In this document: in pieces, positions 15,344 through 23,550 of the stretch | Numbering within the stretch: the first letter of the stretch is position 1 | Layout of the letters: each line of letters opens with the position of its first letter | Assembly: GCA_963204845.1 (NCBI GenBank) | Contig: CAUJIL010000061.1 | Coordinates: 1 to 26,302 of the forward strand | DNA: 26,302 nucleotides | Direction: 5' to 3' | From: Pseudomonadota bacterium | GTDB taxonomy: Bacteria; Pseudomonadota; Gammaproteobacteria; Pseudomonadales; UBA5518 | Program-made: the position numbers and the translations under genes | Notes under the pieces: generated by a model | Seen by the model: the letters and a program-made list of their open reading frames with translations, nothing else | Told to the model about the DNA's origin: nothing | Databases searched by the model: none

Positions 15344-16590
15344 GACGACACTCCCTGCGGCGCATCGATCAGCTCGAGCGCGGCCTGCGGCGCCAGCCAG
15401 TTGCAGCCGACGAAGCGCGGCTTGTCGACGTTGATCGCGTAGAAGATCAGCGCCCGGTCCCGCCATTCGTAGGTGCGGTCGACGTGTGCGTCGGAGCGCG
15501 TCAGCGCGGTGGTCACCGAGTAGTGCCCTTCGCCGAGCGTCATCACGAAGCGCAGCCGGAACACATACTCGGTTCCCGCGGCGAGCTTCTCGATCGGGAT
15601 GCCGAGGCGATGGCTGTTGATGCCGAACATCTCGTGCCCGAGGCGATCCTTGATCATCAGCCCGACCACCAGCGACGGCAGATCGACGTGAGCGCGAAAG
15701 CGCACCGCCAGCTCGACCTCCTCGCCGACGCGCCCGGCGTCGCTGGTTCGACCCTCGGCGTTGGCGAGCGTCACCGCGACGATCGTCGCCTCGCCGGTCC
15801 CCGAGGTGGTCTGCACGGCACCCTGCGCGTTCAGCTCCTGGCGGATGTGCGCGAAGGTGCGGTCGGCCATCAGCGCGTGGTAGAAATCCATCACCACCTC
15901 GGGTTCGCCCTGGCGCAGCAGGCGGCCCTCGTGCAGCAGGATCGCGCGGTCGCACAGCGCCTGGATCGAGAGCCGGTCGTGCGAGACGATCAGCAGCGTG
16001 GTGCCCTGCTCGCGGAACTCGCGGATGCGCGAGAAGCTCTTGTGCTGGAAATACGCATCACCGACCGACAGCGCCTCGTCGACGATCAGCACCTCGGGAC
16101 GGCGCGCAGTCGCCAGGCTGAACGCGAGCCGCATCGCCATGCCGCTCGAATAGGTGCGCAGCGGCTCGTCGAAATAGCTGCCGATCTCGGCGAAGTCCTC
16201 GATCGCGGGCAACAGTTCGGCGATCTCCTCGCGCCCCAGACCAAGCAACTGGCCCGACAGCACCACGTTCTGCCGCCCGGTGAACTCGGCGTGGAAGCCC
16301 ATGCCGAGTTCGAGCAGCGCCGCCACGCGCCCGCCGAGGCGCACCTCCCCCTCGGTTGGCCGCGTGGTGCCGGTGATGATGCGCAGCAACGTGCTCTTGC
16401 CGGCGCCGTTGAAACCCACGATCCCGAGCGCCTCGCCAGGCTCGACGCTGAAGTCGATGTCTTTCAGCACCCAGGTCGGCTGGTGCCGCGGCCCGCCGAA
16501 GGGCAGCAGCCACTCGGCCAGCCGCGACCACTGGCTGGGGTAATGTTTGTAGGCCTTGCCGAGGCCACGGACTTCGACCGAGTGCGTCAT
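15340..16590 (-). CDS. wzt: Polysaccharide ABC transporter ATPase with C-terminal glycan-binding domain (Wzt)
   Basis: 416-residue ATPase that energises export of lipid-linked O-polysaccharide with Wzm. Walker A is G-F-N-G-A-G-K-S-T (59-67), the signature Y-S-S-G-M (147-151), Walker B V-L-I-V-D-E (167-172), and the H-loop His204 in V-S-H-D. The first 40 residues have the extended N-terminus typical of KpsT/Wzt. Residues about 265-400 form a beta-rich C-terminal domain with the V-G-E-E-V-E-L-A-V-R-F and G-L-M-I-K-D pattern of Wzt-C, known in E. coli O9a/O8 systems to recognise the capped non-reducing end of the glycan. Its presence implies a terminal modification, for which the neighbouring methyltransferases are candidates. 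The ATG at 16590 overlaps the wzm stop (ATGA); its stop overlaps the next glycosyltransferase. Confidence 0.95.
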   Translation of the reverse strand: MTHSVEVRGLGKAYKHYPSQWSRLAEWLLPFGGPRHQPTWVLKDIDFSVEPGEALGIVGFNGAGKSTLLRIITGTTRPTEGEVRLGGRVAALLELGMGFHAEFTGRQNVVLSGQLLGLGREEIAELLPAIEDFAEIGSYFDEPLRTYSSGMAMRLAFSLATARRPEVLIVDEALSVGDAYFQHKSFSRIREFREQGTTLLIVSHDRLSIQALCDRAILLHEGRLLRQGEPEVVMDFYHALMADRTFAHIRQELNAQGAVQTTSGTGEATIVAVTLANAEGRTSDAGRVGEEVELAVRFRAHVDLPSLVVGLMIKDRLGHEMFGINSHRLGIPIEKLAAGTEYVFRLRFVMTLGEGHYSVTTALTRSDAHVDRTYEWRDRALIFYAINVDKPRFVGCNWLAPQAALELIDAPQGVSS

Positions 16591-17384
16591 AGCTCGTCCA
16601 CGATCTCGTCGGCGCGGCGCCGGAACAACAGCAGCGCGAGGCCCAGCGCACCCAGCGCGCACAGCGCGGGACTGGCCAGCGCGGACCAGTCCGGCCAGCC
16701 GCGCCCCAGCGCGATGGTCTGCAGCGCCGCCATCAGCGCGGTCATCGGATTGGCGGCGACGATTCCGGCCGCCTCCGGCGGCAGTATCGCCAGCGGGTAG
16801 ACGATCGGCGTGAACCAGAACCAGAACTGCAGCAGGATGCCGAAGAACTGCCCGGCGTCGCGGAAGAACACGTTGAACACCCCGACCAGGATGCCCAGGC
16901 CGAGCGCGAACGCGCACAGGATCGCCAGCACCGGCAGCAGCGCCAGCAGGTACACGCCGGGGAAATGGCCGGTGACCAGCAGCATCACGAGGAACAGCGC
17001 GTAGATGATCGCGAAGTTCAGCCCGGCGTTGAACAGGACGATCAACGGCAGGCAGATGCGCGGAAAGTTCATTTTCTTGATCAGGTTCGCGTGCTCGAGG
17101 AACACCCCGATGCTGCGCTGGACGATCTCGGAGAACAGCCCCCAGCTCAGCAGCCCGGCGCACAGGTAGACGCCGTAATCGAAGGTGTCCGACTCTCCCG
17201 GCAGGCGCGCCTGCATCAGGCGGGCGAAGATCACCAGGTACACCGCGACCATCGCCAGCGGATTGATCACCGCCCACGCGGCGCCCAGCAGCGAATTGAG
17301 ATAGCGCGCGCGGAACTCGCGCCGCACGCTGCTGGCGATGAAACCGCGGGAGCGCCAGGCGGCGCGATACAACTGGGTCAGCAC
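16587..17384 (-). CDS. wzm: Polysaccharide ABC transporter permease (Wzm, ABC-2 type)
   Basis: 265-residue inner-membrane permease with six hydrophobic segments. It has the ABC-2 transporter features R-R-E-F-R-A-R-Y-L-N-S-L-L-G-A-A-W near the N-terminus (amphipathic coupling region), the N-L-I-K-K-M-N-F-P-R motif at about 99-108, and a central F-N-V-F-F-R-D-A-G-Q-F-F-G stretch before the last helices with W-F-W-F-T-P-I-V-Y-P. Length is normal for Wzm/KpsM. It pairs with wzt immediately downstream (ATGA overlap) to form the exporter. The GTG at 17384 is the start. A perfect -10 box lies about 30 bases upstream (17414-17419), so export genes can probably be transcribed separately from the preceding sugar genes. 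Confidence 0.94.
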   Translation of the reverse strand: MLTQLYRAAWRSRGFIASSVRREFRARYLNSLLGAAWAVINPLAMVAVYLVIFARLMQARLPGESDTFDYGVYLCAGLLSWGLFSEIVQRSIGVFLEHANLIKKMNFPRICLPLIVLFNAGLNFAIIYALFLVMLLVTGHFPGVYLLALLPVLAILCAFALGLGILVGVFNVFFRDAGQFFGILLQFWFWFTPIVYPLAILPPEAAGIVAANPMTALMAALQTIALGRGWPDWSALASPALCALGALGLALLLFRRRADEIVDEL

Positions 17385-17413
17385 GCTGCGGCCCCGGAAC
17401 GGAGAGACGGCGC

Positions 17414-17419
17414 ATTATA
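17414..17419 (-). promoter_or_regulatory. Candidate promoter: perfect TATAAT -10 upstream of wzm
   Basis: The minus strand reads TATAAT at 17419-17414, followed by a GC-rich discriminator, in the 39-bp gap between the GT4 gene and wzm. The would-be -35 falls inside the end of the GT4 gene and is poor (GTGCCG at 16-bp spacing, three of six matches). In such GC-rich sequence a perfect consensus in one of the few gaps is unlikely to be chance. Transcription would start near 17407, about 23 nt before the wzm GTG. Confidence 0.5.
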
Positions 17420-17423
17420 GCGG

Positions 17424-18581
17424 TCAGGCATCGCGCGGCACCGCGCCGTGCGGCAGTGCGCACAATTCCCGATAGACGGCCCGATACGCCTCGGCCATGC
17501 GATCGGCGTCGAGCACCGTGGTGACGCGCCGGTACGCGGCCTGGCCGAGGCGTTCGCAGAGCGCCGCGTCGTCGGCCAGCGTCTGCAGCGCCGCGCGCAG
17601 CGCCTGCGGGTCATTTGGGGGCACCGCGAGGCCGGTCTCTCCCGCCATGTTGACGAAGCCGGTGCCGGTGCCGATCTCGGTGGTGACCAGCGCGCGCGCG
17701 AAGTGCATCGCCTCGAGCAGTGCCACGCCGTAGGCCTCCGAGCGCTGGTTCGACGGCAGCACGAAGGCGCGGCTCAGCGCGAACAGCGCGCACTTGTCGG
17801 CGTCGTCGATGCGTCCGGTGAACACCACGTTCGACAGCGCCGGATCGGCAGCGAGCGCGCGCAGGCGCGCGCTCTCGGGCCCGTCGCCGGCGATCACCAC
17901 CCGCAGCGAGGTACCCGCGACCGCTCGCAGCAGCACGTCCAGCCCCTTGTAGTAGCGCAGCACGCCGACGAACAAGAAGAAACCCTCGCCTACCCGTGCG
18001 CGCCAGTCCGCGAGCAGGCGTGGCGAGGGCTGCGGCAGGTGCGCGCGATCGATGCCGATCGGGATCACGCGCACCGGGACCGGCGCGCGCGCGAGTTCCG
18101 CGCTGCTGCGGCGGTAGTTCTCCGAGGTCGCGACGATCAGGTCCACGCGGCGCAGGAAGCAGCGCATCAGCGGTGCATACAGCGTGCCCAGGAACTTCTG
18201 CCGCACCACGTCGGAGTGCCAGGTCAGCACCACGCGCTTGCCCAGGCGCTGCGCGATCGCGAGGTGCAGCAGATCGGCGAACGGCCACGGGAAGTGGTAG
18301 TGGATCACGTCCGCCCACGCGGCCAGGCGGCGGAACGCCCCCAGCCCGCGCACGAACATATTGCACGAGGCGATCTCGCACAGCTCCGGGACCCGGCAGA
18401 CCTGCACGCCGTCGACCACCGCCCGCTCGCTGCGCGATACCCGCTTCGACGGGTACAGCACGACCACCTCGAAGCCCTCGCCCCGGGTGTGCGAGGCCAG
18501 CGTGCGCACCACCTCCTCGAGCCCGCCCTGGGTATCGGGGAAGAAGGTGCGGTAGACGTGCAGGACCCGCAGCGGCCTCAT
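17424..18581 (-). CDS. Family 4 glycosyltransferase
   Basis: 385-residue GT-B retaining glycosyltransferase. The N-terminal strand V-L-H-V-Y-R-T-F-F-P (6-15) is followed by the acceptor-side loop G-G-L-E-E-V-V (19-25), and H-Y-H-F-P-W-P (94-100) is typical of GT4 proteins. The C-terminal domain has F-V-G-V-L-R-Y-Y-K-G-L-D (204-215), A-G-D-G-P (231-235), F-T-G-R-I-D-D-A-D (254-262) and the E-x7-E motif Glu282-Glu290 in S-E-A-Y-G-V-A-L-L-E. These are the usual NDP-sugar and phosphate contacts. Many GDP-mannose users look like this, but donor specificity cannot be read. The ATG at 18581 overlaps the upstream GT2 stop (ATGA). A 39-nt gap with a promoter-like -10 follows before wzm. Confidence 0.92.
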   Translation of the reverse strand: MRPLRVLHVYRTFFPDTQGGLEEVVRTLASHTRGEGFEVVVLYPSKRVSRSERAVVDGVQVCRVPELCEIASCNMFVRGLGAFRRLAAWADVIHYHFPWPFADLLHLAIAQRLGKRVVLTWHSDVVRQKFLGTLYAPLMRCFLRRVDLIVATSENYRRSSAELARAPVPVRVIPIGIDRAHLPQPSPRLLADWRARVGEGFFLFVGVLRYYKGLDVLLRAVAGTSLRVVIAGDGPESARLRALAADPALSNVVFTGRIDDADKCALFALSRAFVLPSNQRSEAYGVALLEAMHFARALVTTEIGTGTGFVNMAGETGLAVPPNDPQALRAALQTLADDAALCERLGQAAYRRVTTVLDADRMAEAYRAVYRELCALPHGAVPRDA

Positions 18582-19333
18582 CCGGCGAGCGCCTTGAACC
18601 ACACCGCATACGGCTGGTACAGCCACCACTTCAGCGGCACGTGCCCGCCGTTGTGCCGGCGCACCACCGCGATCGCCTCGCGGTAATGGCGCGCGCGGTA
18701 GCGGCGGGTCTTGGTGTGCGCGTGCACGCGGTTGACCGCAAGCGGTGCATCGACGAACAGCGGCGCTCCGCACGCACGGTACAGGCGCCACCACAGATCG
18801 TAGTCGAGCGCCATCTGCAGCGACTCGTCCAGGCCGCCGACGCGCTCCCACGCGCTGCGACGGATCAGCGTGGCGGGCTGCGACACGATGCAGCGCAGCG
18901 CGAGCCGGCGCGGATCGAAGCGCTCGACCCACACCGGCGTCTGCCGGCCGCTCGCATCGTCCAGATCGAAGGCGCCGCCGTAGGCCATCGGGGCGTCCGG
19001 CGCCGTCGCGAGTTCGCGCAGCAGCCGCCCCAGCGCTCCCGGCAGCAGCATGTCGTCGCTGTTCAGCCAGCACACGAACGGCGCCGTTCCGCGCGCGATG
19101 CACTCGTTGATCGCCGCCGCCTGGCCACGGTCGGGGTGGCTGCGCCAGCCGGAGAGCCGCGGTGCGAAGCGCTCGATCACCGCGAGCGAGCCGTCGCGCG
19201 AGCCACCGTCGGCGACGAAGACCTCGAGCGGCAGGTCCTGCGCGAACACCGACTCGAGGGCCGCGGCGAGGAAGCGCCCCTGCTCGAACGAGGGCACCGC
19301 GACCGTGACCGCCGGCGCGCGCAGTTCGCTCAT
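18578..19333 (-). CDS. Family 2 glycosyltransferase
   Basis: 251-residue GT-A glycosyltransferase resembling the WcaA/WcaE-type enzymes of glycan loci. V-A-V-P-S-F-E-Q-G-R (11-20) is followed by V-A-D-G-G-S-R-D-G-S (40-49), D-R-G-Q-A-A-A-I-N (68-76), and the catalytic-site W-L-N-S-D-D (89-94). Q-M-A-L-D-Y-D-L-W-W-R-L lies in the acceptor region. The pattern is close to the GT2 at 23534-24400 (both have D-G-G-S, D-R-G-Q and W-L-N-S-D-D), so the two may be distant paralogues adding different residues. No TM segment. The ATG at 19333 overlaps the fcl stop (ATGA). Following directly on the GDP-fucose genes makes it a fucosyl- or 6-deoxyhexosyltransferase candidate, but this is inference. Confidence 0.92.
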   Translation of the reverse strand: MSELRAPAVTVAVPSFEQGRFLAAALESVFAQDLPLEVFVADGGSRDGSLAVIERFAPRLSGWRSHPDRGQAAAINECIARGTAPFVCWLNSDDMLLPGALGRLLRELATAPDAPMAYGGAFDLDDASGRQTPVWVERFDPRRLALRCIVSQPATLIRRSAWERVGGLDESLQMALDYDLWWRLYRACGAPLFVDAPLAVNRVHAHTKTRRYRARHYREAIAVVRRHNGGHVPLKWWLYQPYAVWFKALAG

Positions 19334-20280
19334 CGCGCGCGGTCGAGGAAGTCCCGGTACGCCGCCGCGATGCCCTCGCGCAGCCCGGTGCGCGCGCTCC
19401 AGCCGAGCGCGCCGAGGCGCCCCACGTCGAGCAGCTTGCGCGGCGTGCCGTCGGGTTTGCCCGCATCGAAGACGATGCGCCCACGGAAGCCCACCACGTC
19501 CATCACCGTCGCGGCGAGTTCGCGGATGCTGACGTCGCTGCCGACGCCGACGTTGAACAACCCCTCCGCCACCCCCTGCTCCATCAGGAACACGCAGGCA
19601 TCGGCGAGGTCGTCGACGTACAGGAACTCGCGCAGCGGCGTTCCCGTTCCCCACACCACGAGTTCCCCGTCGCCGCGCAACTTCGCCTCGTGCGCCTTGC
19701 GGATCAGCGCCGGCAGCACGTGGCTGGTCGCGAGGTCGTAGTTGTCGTTCGGCCCGTACAGGTTGGTCGGCATCACCGACACGTAGCGCGTGCCGTACTG
19801 GCGGTTGTAGCTCTCGCAGAGCTTGATGCCGGCGATCTTGGCGATCGCGTACGGTTCGTTGGTCGGCTCCAGCGGCCCGGTCAGCAGGTACTCCTCGCGG
19901 ATCGGCTGCGCACAGTCGCGCGGATAGATGCAGCTCGAACCGAGGAACAGCAAGCGCTCGACGCCGGCGCGCCACGCAGCGTGGATCACGTTGCTCGCAA
20001 TCGTCAGGTTCTGGTAGATGAACTCCGCGCGCCAGGTGTTGTTCGCGTGGATGCCGCCAACCCGGGCGGCCGCGACGAACACGTAGTCGGGCCGCTGCTC
20101 GTCGAAGAAGCGCCCTACCGCCGCCTGGCCCAGCAGGTCGAGCTCATCGCGGGTGCGCACGATCGGCTCCGCGTAGCCCCCGGCGCGCAAGCGTCGCACG
20201 ATCGCGGAACCGACCATGCCGCGGTGGCCGGCGACGAAGATGCGTCGCGGCCGGTCGGGCATCTCATTCGTGGTAGTCAT
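19330..20280 (-). CDS. fcl: GDP-L-fucose synthase
   Basis: 316-residue SDR that epimerises and reduces GDP-4-keto-6-deoxymannose to GDP-L-fucose with NADPH. Landmarks are G-H-R-G-M-V-G-S-A (18-26), A-A-R-V-G-G-I-H-A-N (71-80), L-G-S-S-C-I-Y-P (113-120) with the catalytic Ser/Cys pair, N-E-P-Y-A-I-A-K (Tyr144, Lys148), and M-P-T-N-L-Y-G-P-N-D. All match Fcl/WcaG, and length is typical. The ATG at 20280 gives a 17-nt overlap with the end of gmd; an alternative ATG at 20262 would start one base after the gmd stop. Together with gmd it supplies GDP-fucose from GDP-mannose; the GDP-mannose genes (manC/manB) are not in this window. Confidence 0.96.
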   Translation of the reverse strand: MTTTNEMPDRPRRIFVAGHRGMVGSAIVRRLRAGGYAEPIVRTRDELDLLGQAAVGRFFDEQRPDYVFVAAARVGGIHANNTWRAEFIYQNLTIASNVIHAAWRAGVERLLFLGSSCIYPRDCAQPIREEYLLTGPLEPTNEPYAIAKIAGIKLCESYNRQYGTRYVSVMPTNLYGPNDNYDLATSHVLPALIRKAHEAKLRGDGELVVWGTGTPLREFLYVDDLADACVFLMEQGVAEGLFNVGVGSDVSIRELAATVMDVVGFRGRIVFDAGKPDGTPRKLLDVGRLGALGWSARTGLREGIAAAYRDFLDRAR

Positions 20281-21346
20281 AGGCGGGAAATCCGTGTCGT
20301 TTCACCAGTTCGTCGCGCTCGGCACTCTTCAGGTCCTCGCGCACCATTTCCGCGACCAGTTCCGCGAAGCCGGTGCGCGGCGTCCAGCCGAGGTTGCGCC
20401 GCGCCTTGGTGCAATCACCGAGCAGCGTATCGACCTCGGTGGGGCGGAAATAGCGCGGGTCCACACGCACGACCACCCGTCCGCCGCGGTCGGTTCCGGT
20501 TTCCTCGACGCCGCTGCCGTTCCAGTCGATATGTATACCCAGCTCGGTCGCCGCGGCAACCACGAACTCGCGCACGCTGTGCTGCTCGCCGGTGGCGATC
20601 ACGTAGTCCTCGGGCGTCTGCTGCTGCAGCATCAGCCACTGCATCTCGACGTAGTCGCGCGCATGTCCCCAGTCGCGCAGCGCATCGAGGTTGCCCAAGT
20701 ACAGGCAGTCCTGCAGGCCGAGCTTGATGCGCGCCAGTGCGCGGGTGATCTTGCGGGTCACGAAGGTCTCGCCGCGGATCGGCGACTCGTGGTTGAACAG
20801 GATGCCGTTGCAGGCATACATGCCGTAGGCCTCACGGTAGTTCACCGTGATCCAGTAGGCGTAGAGCTTGGCTACCGCGTAGGGGCTGCGCGGATAGAAG
20901 GGCGTGGTCTCGCTCTGCGGCACCTGTTGCACCAGCCCGTAGAGCTCCGAGCTCGAGGCCTGGTAGAAGCGCGTCTTGCGCTCCAGCCCGAGCACCCGGA
21001 TCGCCTCGAGGATGCGCAAGGCGCCGAGCGCATCGGCGTTGGCGGTGTATTCGGGCACCTCGAAGCTCACCGCCACGTGGCTCATCGCGCCGAGGTTGTA
21101 GATCTCGTCGGGCTGTACCTGCTGGATCACGCGGATCAGGTTGGTCGAATCCGTGAGGTCGCCGTAATGCAGGAACATCCGCCGGTGCTCGACGTGCGGG
21201 TCCTGGTACAGATGGTCGATGCGGTCGGTATTCAGCAACGAGGCACGACGCTTGATGCCGTGCACCTCGTAGCCCTTCTCGAGCAGCAGTTCGGCGAGGT
21301 ATGCGCCGTCCTGACCGGTGATTCCCGTGATCAGTGCCTTCTTCAT
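20264..21346 (-). CDS. gmd: GDP-mannose 4,6-dehydratase
   Basis: 360-residue SDR that converts GDP-mannose to GDP-4-keto-6-deoxymannose. G-I-T-G-Q-D-G-A-Y-L (8-17) binds NADP; I-K-R-R-A-S (31-36) and N-T-D-R-I (39-43) form the arginine-rich cofactor/tetramer loop characteristic of GMD. Y-Q-A-S-S-S-E-L-Y-G (128-137) with Glu134 and S-P-Y-A-V-A-K (Tyr156, Lys160) make the active site; the usual catalytic Thr is Ser132. F-N-H-E-S-P-x-R-G and R-D-W-G-H-A-R-D-Y-V are also canonical. It has its own start with a CAGGAG site (21364-21359), though the 12-nt spacer is long, after a 21-nt gap from the preceding paralogue. The product feeds Fcl and may be shared with other reductases. Confidence 0.96.
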   Translation of the reverse strand: MKKALITGITGQDGAYLAELLLEKGYEVHGIKRRASLLNTDRIDHLYQDPHVEHRRMFLHYGDLTDSTNLIRVIQQVQPDEIYNLGAMSHVAVSFEVPEYTANADALGALRILEAIRVLGLERKTRFYQASSSELYGLVQQVPQSETTPFYPRSPYAVAKLYAYWITVNYREAYGMYACNGILFNHESPIRGETFVTRKITRALARIKLGLQDCLYLGNLDALRDWGHARDYVEMQWLMLQQQTPEDYVIATGEQHSVREFVVAAATELGIHIDWNGSGVEETGTDRGGRVVVRVDPRYFRPTEVDTLLGDCTKARRNLGWTPRTGFAELVAEMVREDLKSAERDELVKRHGFPAYDYHE

Positions 21347-21367
21347 CGTTCGCTTGCTCTCCTGAAA

Positions 21368-22396
21368 TCAGTCCGGGTGCGTTGCCGGCGCGCTGCGCAG
21401 TCTCGCGACCTGCGCATCGACCATGCCCCGCACCATGGTCTCGAAATCGATCGCGGGAACCCAGCCGAGTTGCTCGCGCGCGCGCCGCGGGTCGGCAACG
21501 GTGCGGCCGGTTTCGAGCGGGCGCACCAGCGCCGGATCGCTGACCACGTGCGCGTGCCAGTCGCATCCCACGTGCGCGTACGCGACCCGGCACAGATCGG
21601 CGAGCGTGTGCACCACGCCGGTACCGACCACGAAATCCTCCGCGCGCGGCTGCTGCAGGATCAGCCACATCGCCCGCACGAAATCGCGGGCGTGGCCCCA
21701 GTCGCGCGCGACCGAGAGGTTGCCGAGCGCGAGCTTGCCGTGCTCGACCAGCGGCCGGCCACGCTCGTTGAGGTCCGGCGATTCCACGATCCCCAGCGCC
21801 GCGCAGGCGGCGCCGCAGGCGATCTTCTGGGTCACGAAATGCAGCGGCCGGCGTTCGCTCTCGTGGTTGAACAGGATGCCGGTGGCGATGAACAGGCCGT
21901 AGCTCTCGCGGTAGATCCGCGCCATCTGGTGCGCGTAGACCTTCGCCGCCGCGTAGGGATTCTGCGGGTTGAACGGCGTGTGCTCGTTCTGCGGCACCTG
22001 CTCCGCCAGGCCGAACATCTCCGACGAGGACGCATGATAGACGCGCGCCGCGGGACAGGCGTGCCGCACCGCCTCGAACAGGCGGATCGCCGCCAGTCCG
22101 TTGATCAGCAGCGTCTCGGGTGCCCGCGCCCACGATTCGCCGGGGCGCGACTGCGAGGCGAGGTTGTAGATCTCGTCGGGACGCGCGTCCTGCACGGCGG
22201 CGGCGATGTCCACGCCCTCGGTCATGTCGCCGAACAGCACCTCGATGCGTCCGGCCAGATGACTGGCATTGTGGTGCCGGAACCAGCTCTCGCGCCGCGC
22301 CACGCCGACGACCGTGTATCCGCGTTCGAGCAGATGTTCCGCGAGGTAGGAGCCGTCCTGCCCCGTGATGCCGGTGATCAGCGCCCGCTTCACCAT
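21368..22396 (-). CDS. GDP-mannose 4,6-dehydratase paralogue (diverged NDP-sugar SDR)
   Basis: 342-residue SDR close to GMD: G-I-T-G-Q-D-G-S-Y-L (9-18), A-R-R-E-S (33-37), H-A-S-S-S-E-M-F-G (121-129, Glu126), N-P-Y-A-A-A-K (Tyr148, Lys152), L-F-N-H-E-S and R-D-W-G-H-A-R-D-F-V. It differs from the adjacent gmd product in lacking the N-T-D-R-I loop and in carrying about 14 extra residues before the L-G-N-L motif (about 203-226). Candidate roles are a second 4,6-dehydratase with altered specificity or a GDP-6-deoxy-lyxo-hexulose reductase (Rmd-like, giving GDP-D-rhamnose). The retained Glu favours, but does not prove, a dehydratase. The start is ATG 22396; the next codon, GTG 22393, forms a GTGA overlap with the upstream stop and is equally possible. 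Confidence 0.85.
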   Translation of the reverse strand: MVKRALITGITGQDGSYLAEHLLERGYTVVGVARRESWFRHHNASHLAGRIEVLFGDMTEGVDIAAAVQDARPDEIYNLASQSRPGESWARAPETLLINGLAAIRLFEAVRHACPAARVYHASSSEMFGLAEQVPQNEHTPFNPQNPYAAAKVYAHQMARIYRESYGLFIATGILFNHESERRPLHFVTQKIACGAACAALGIVESPDLNERGRPLVEHGKLALGNLSVARDWGHARDFVRAMWLILQQPRAEDFVVGTGVVHTLADLCRVAYAHVGCDWHAHVVSDPALVRPLETGRTVADPRRAREQLGWVPAIDFETMVRGMVDAQVARLRSAPATHPD

Positions 22397-23550
22397 GCCG
22401 CTCTCCGTGGCTGGACCAAGGCTTCCTCGTACAGTGCGAGCAACGCCGCGGCACTGTGCTGCCAGTCGAAGCGCGCCGCCTGCGCCAGCGAGCGCGCAAC
22501 CATCGCCTCACGCTCGTGCGGCGCCGCCGCGAGCCGCGACATCGCCTCGCTCCAGCGCGCCACATCGTGCGGGGGCAGCAGCCAGGCCGCATCGCCCGCG
22601 ACCTCGGGCAGCGAGGTGCTGTCCGAACTCAGCGTGGGCGCACCGAACTGCATGCCTTCGAGCACCGGCAGGCCGAATCCTTCGAACAGGGAGGGGTACA
22701 AGTTAGCGTAACAATGGCGGTACAGCCACACCAGTTCGGCATCGGACACGTAGCCGGTCAGGAGCACGCGGTCGGCGATGCCGAGCGCCTGCAGGCGGGC
22801 CGGAAAATCCTCCATCCGCCACCCGGTGCCGCCCGCCAGCACCAACGGCATCGCCTCATCGCCGCTGTTCGCAAGATACCGCGCGTAGGCCTCGGCGAGC
22901 CGGAGCTGGTTCTTGCGCGGCTCGATCGTGCCCACGCTGAGCCAGAAACGCCCGGCCTGCACCCGGCCGCGCAGCGCCCGCGGCGGCTCGCCGGCGACCT
23001 GCGCATCGGTGAAGCGCGAGCACGGATGGAGCACCCGCACCCGATCGGGCGGGAAATGCGGGAAATAGTCGAGGAACTGCCGGCGCGACGCCGCGGAGAT
23101 CGCGACGATCCAGTCGGCGGCGAGCGCCGCGCGGAACACGCCGTCGAAACAGCCCACGCGGTTTTCCTCGGTGCTCCAGGCGGCGTCGGTCACGAAGCCG
23201 AGGTCATAAAGCGTATAGATCAGGCGCGCGCTGCGCAGCGTCGTGGGACACCAGAAATTGTTCGCGTGCACGATGTCCGGGCGGCCGAGCGCCTCGTCGA
23301 GTCCGGTGGCGTTCCAGAACTCCGCCGCTGCATCACGGCTGAGGTGCCGGGGTCCGTAGTGCACGTCGCGTCCCGGGTAGGGGTTGCGCAACGGCATGTG
23401 CGGATCGAAGTAGAAATCGCCGAAGCCGGGGTAGAGCGCATAGTGATGCCCTGGCGCGAGCTGCAGCAGGGCCCGCGCCAGCGCGTGCGCATAGTAGCCG
23501 CAGCCGGCCTTGCCCGCTCCCGTCTGCGAGATGTCAAAGCCGATATGCAT
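22390..23550 (-). CDS. Family 4 glycosyltransferase (mannosyltransferase-like)
   Basis: 386-residue GT-B enzyme. M-H-I-G-F-D (1-6) with G-A-G-K-A-G-C-G-Y-Y (11-20) is the acceptor loop. I-V-H-A-N-N-F-W (93-100) and V-A-I-S-A-A-S-R-R (149-157) follow. The donor domain has S-V-G-T-I-E-P-R-K-N (205-214), L-A-G-G-T-G-W (238-244), L-T-G-Y-V-S-D (264-270) and the E-x7-E motif Glu290-Glu298 in F-E-G-F-G-L-P-V-L-E. This motif set is usual in mannosyltransferases of O-antigen loci (WbdA/WbdB-like), so GDP-mannose or a derived GDP-deoxyhexose is a plausible donor (inference). Its ATG at 23550 lies within the last 17 bases of the preceding GT2 gene, and its end overlaps the GMD paralogue start. Confidence 0.92.
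   Translation of the reverse strand: MHIGFDISQTGAGKAGCGYYAHALARALLQLAPGHHYALYPGFGDFYFDPHMPLRNPYPGRDVHYGPRHLSRDAAAEFWNATGLDEALGRPDIVHANNFWCPTTLRSARLIYTLYDLGFVTDAAWSTEENRVGCFDGVFRAALAADWIVAISAASRRQFLDYFPHFPPDRVRVLHPCSRFTDAQVAGEPPRALRGRVQAGRFWLSVGTIEPRKNQLRLAEAYARYLANSGDEAMPLVLAGGTGWRMEDFPARLQALGIADRVLLTGYVSDAELVWLYRHCYANLYPSLFEGFGLPVLEGMQFGAPTLSSDSTSLPEVAGDAAWLLPPHDVARWSEAMSRLAAAPHEREAMVARSLAQAARFDWQHSAAALLALYEEALVQPRRAAW

Noticed and set aside
21368..22396. GMD paralogue as a broken duplicate of gmd
   Set aside because: The frame is full length with intact cofactor and catalytic residues, and divergence is too great for a recent duplicate.
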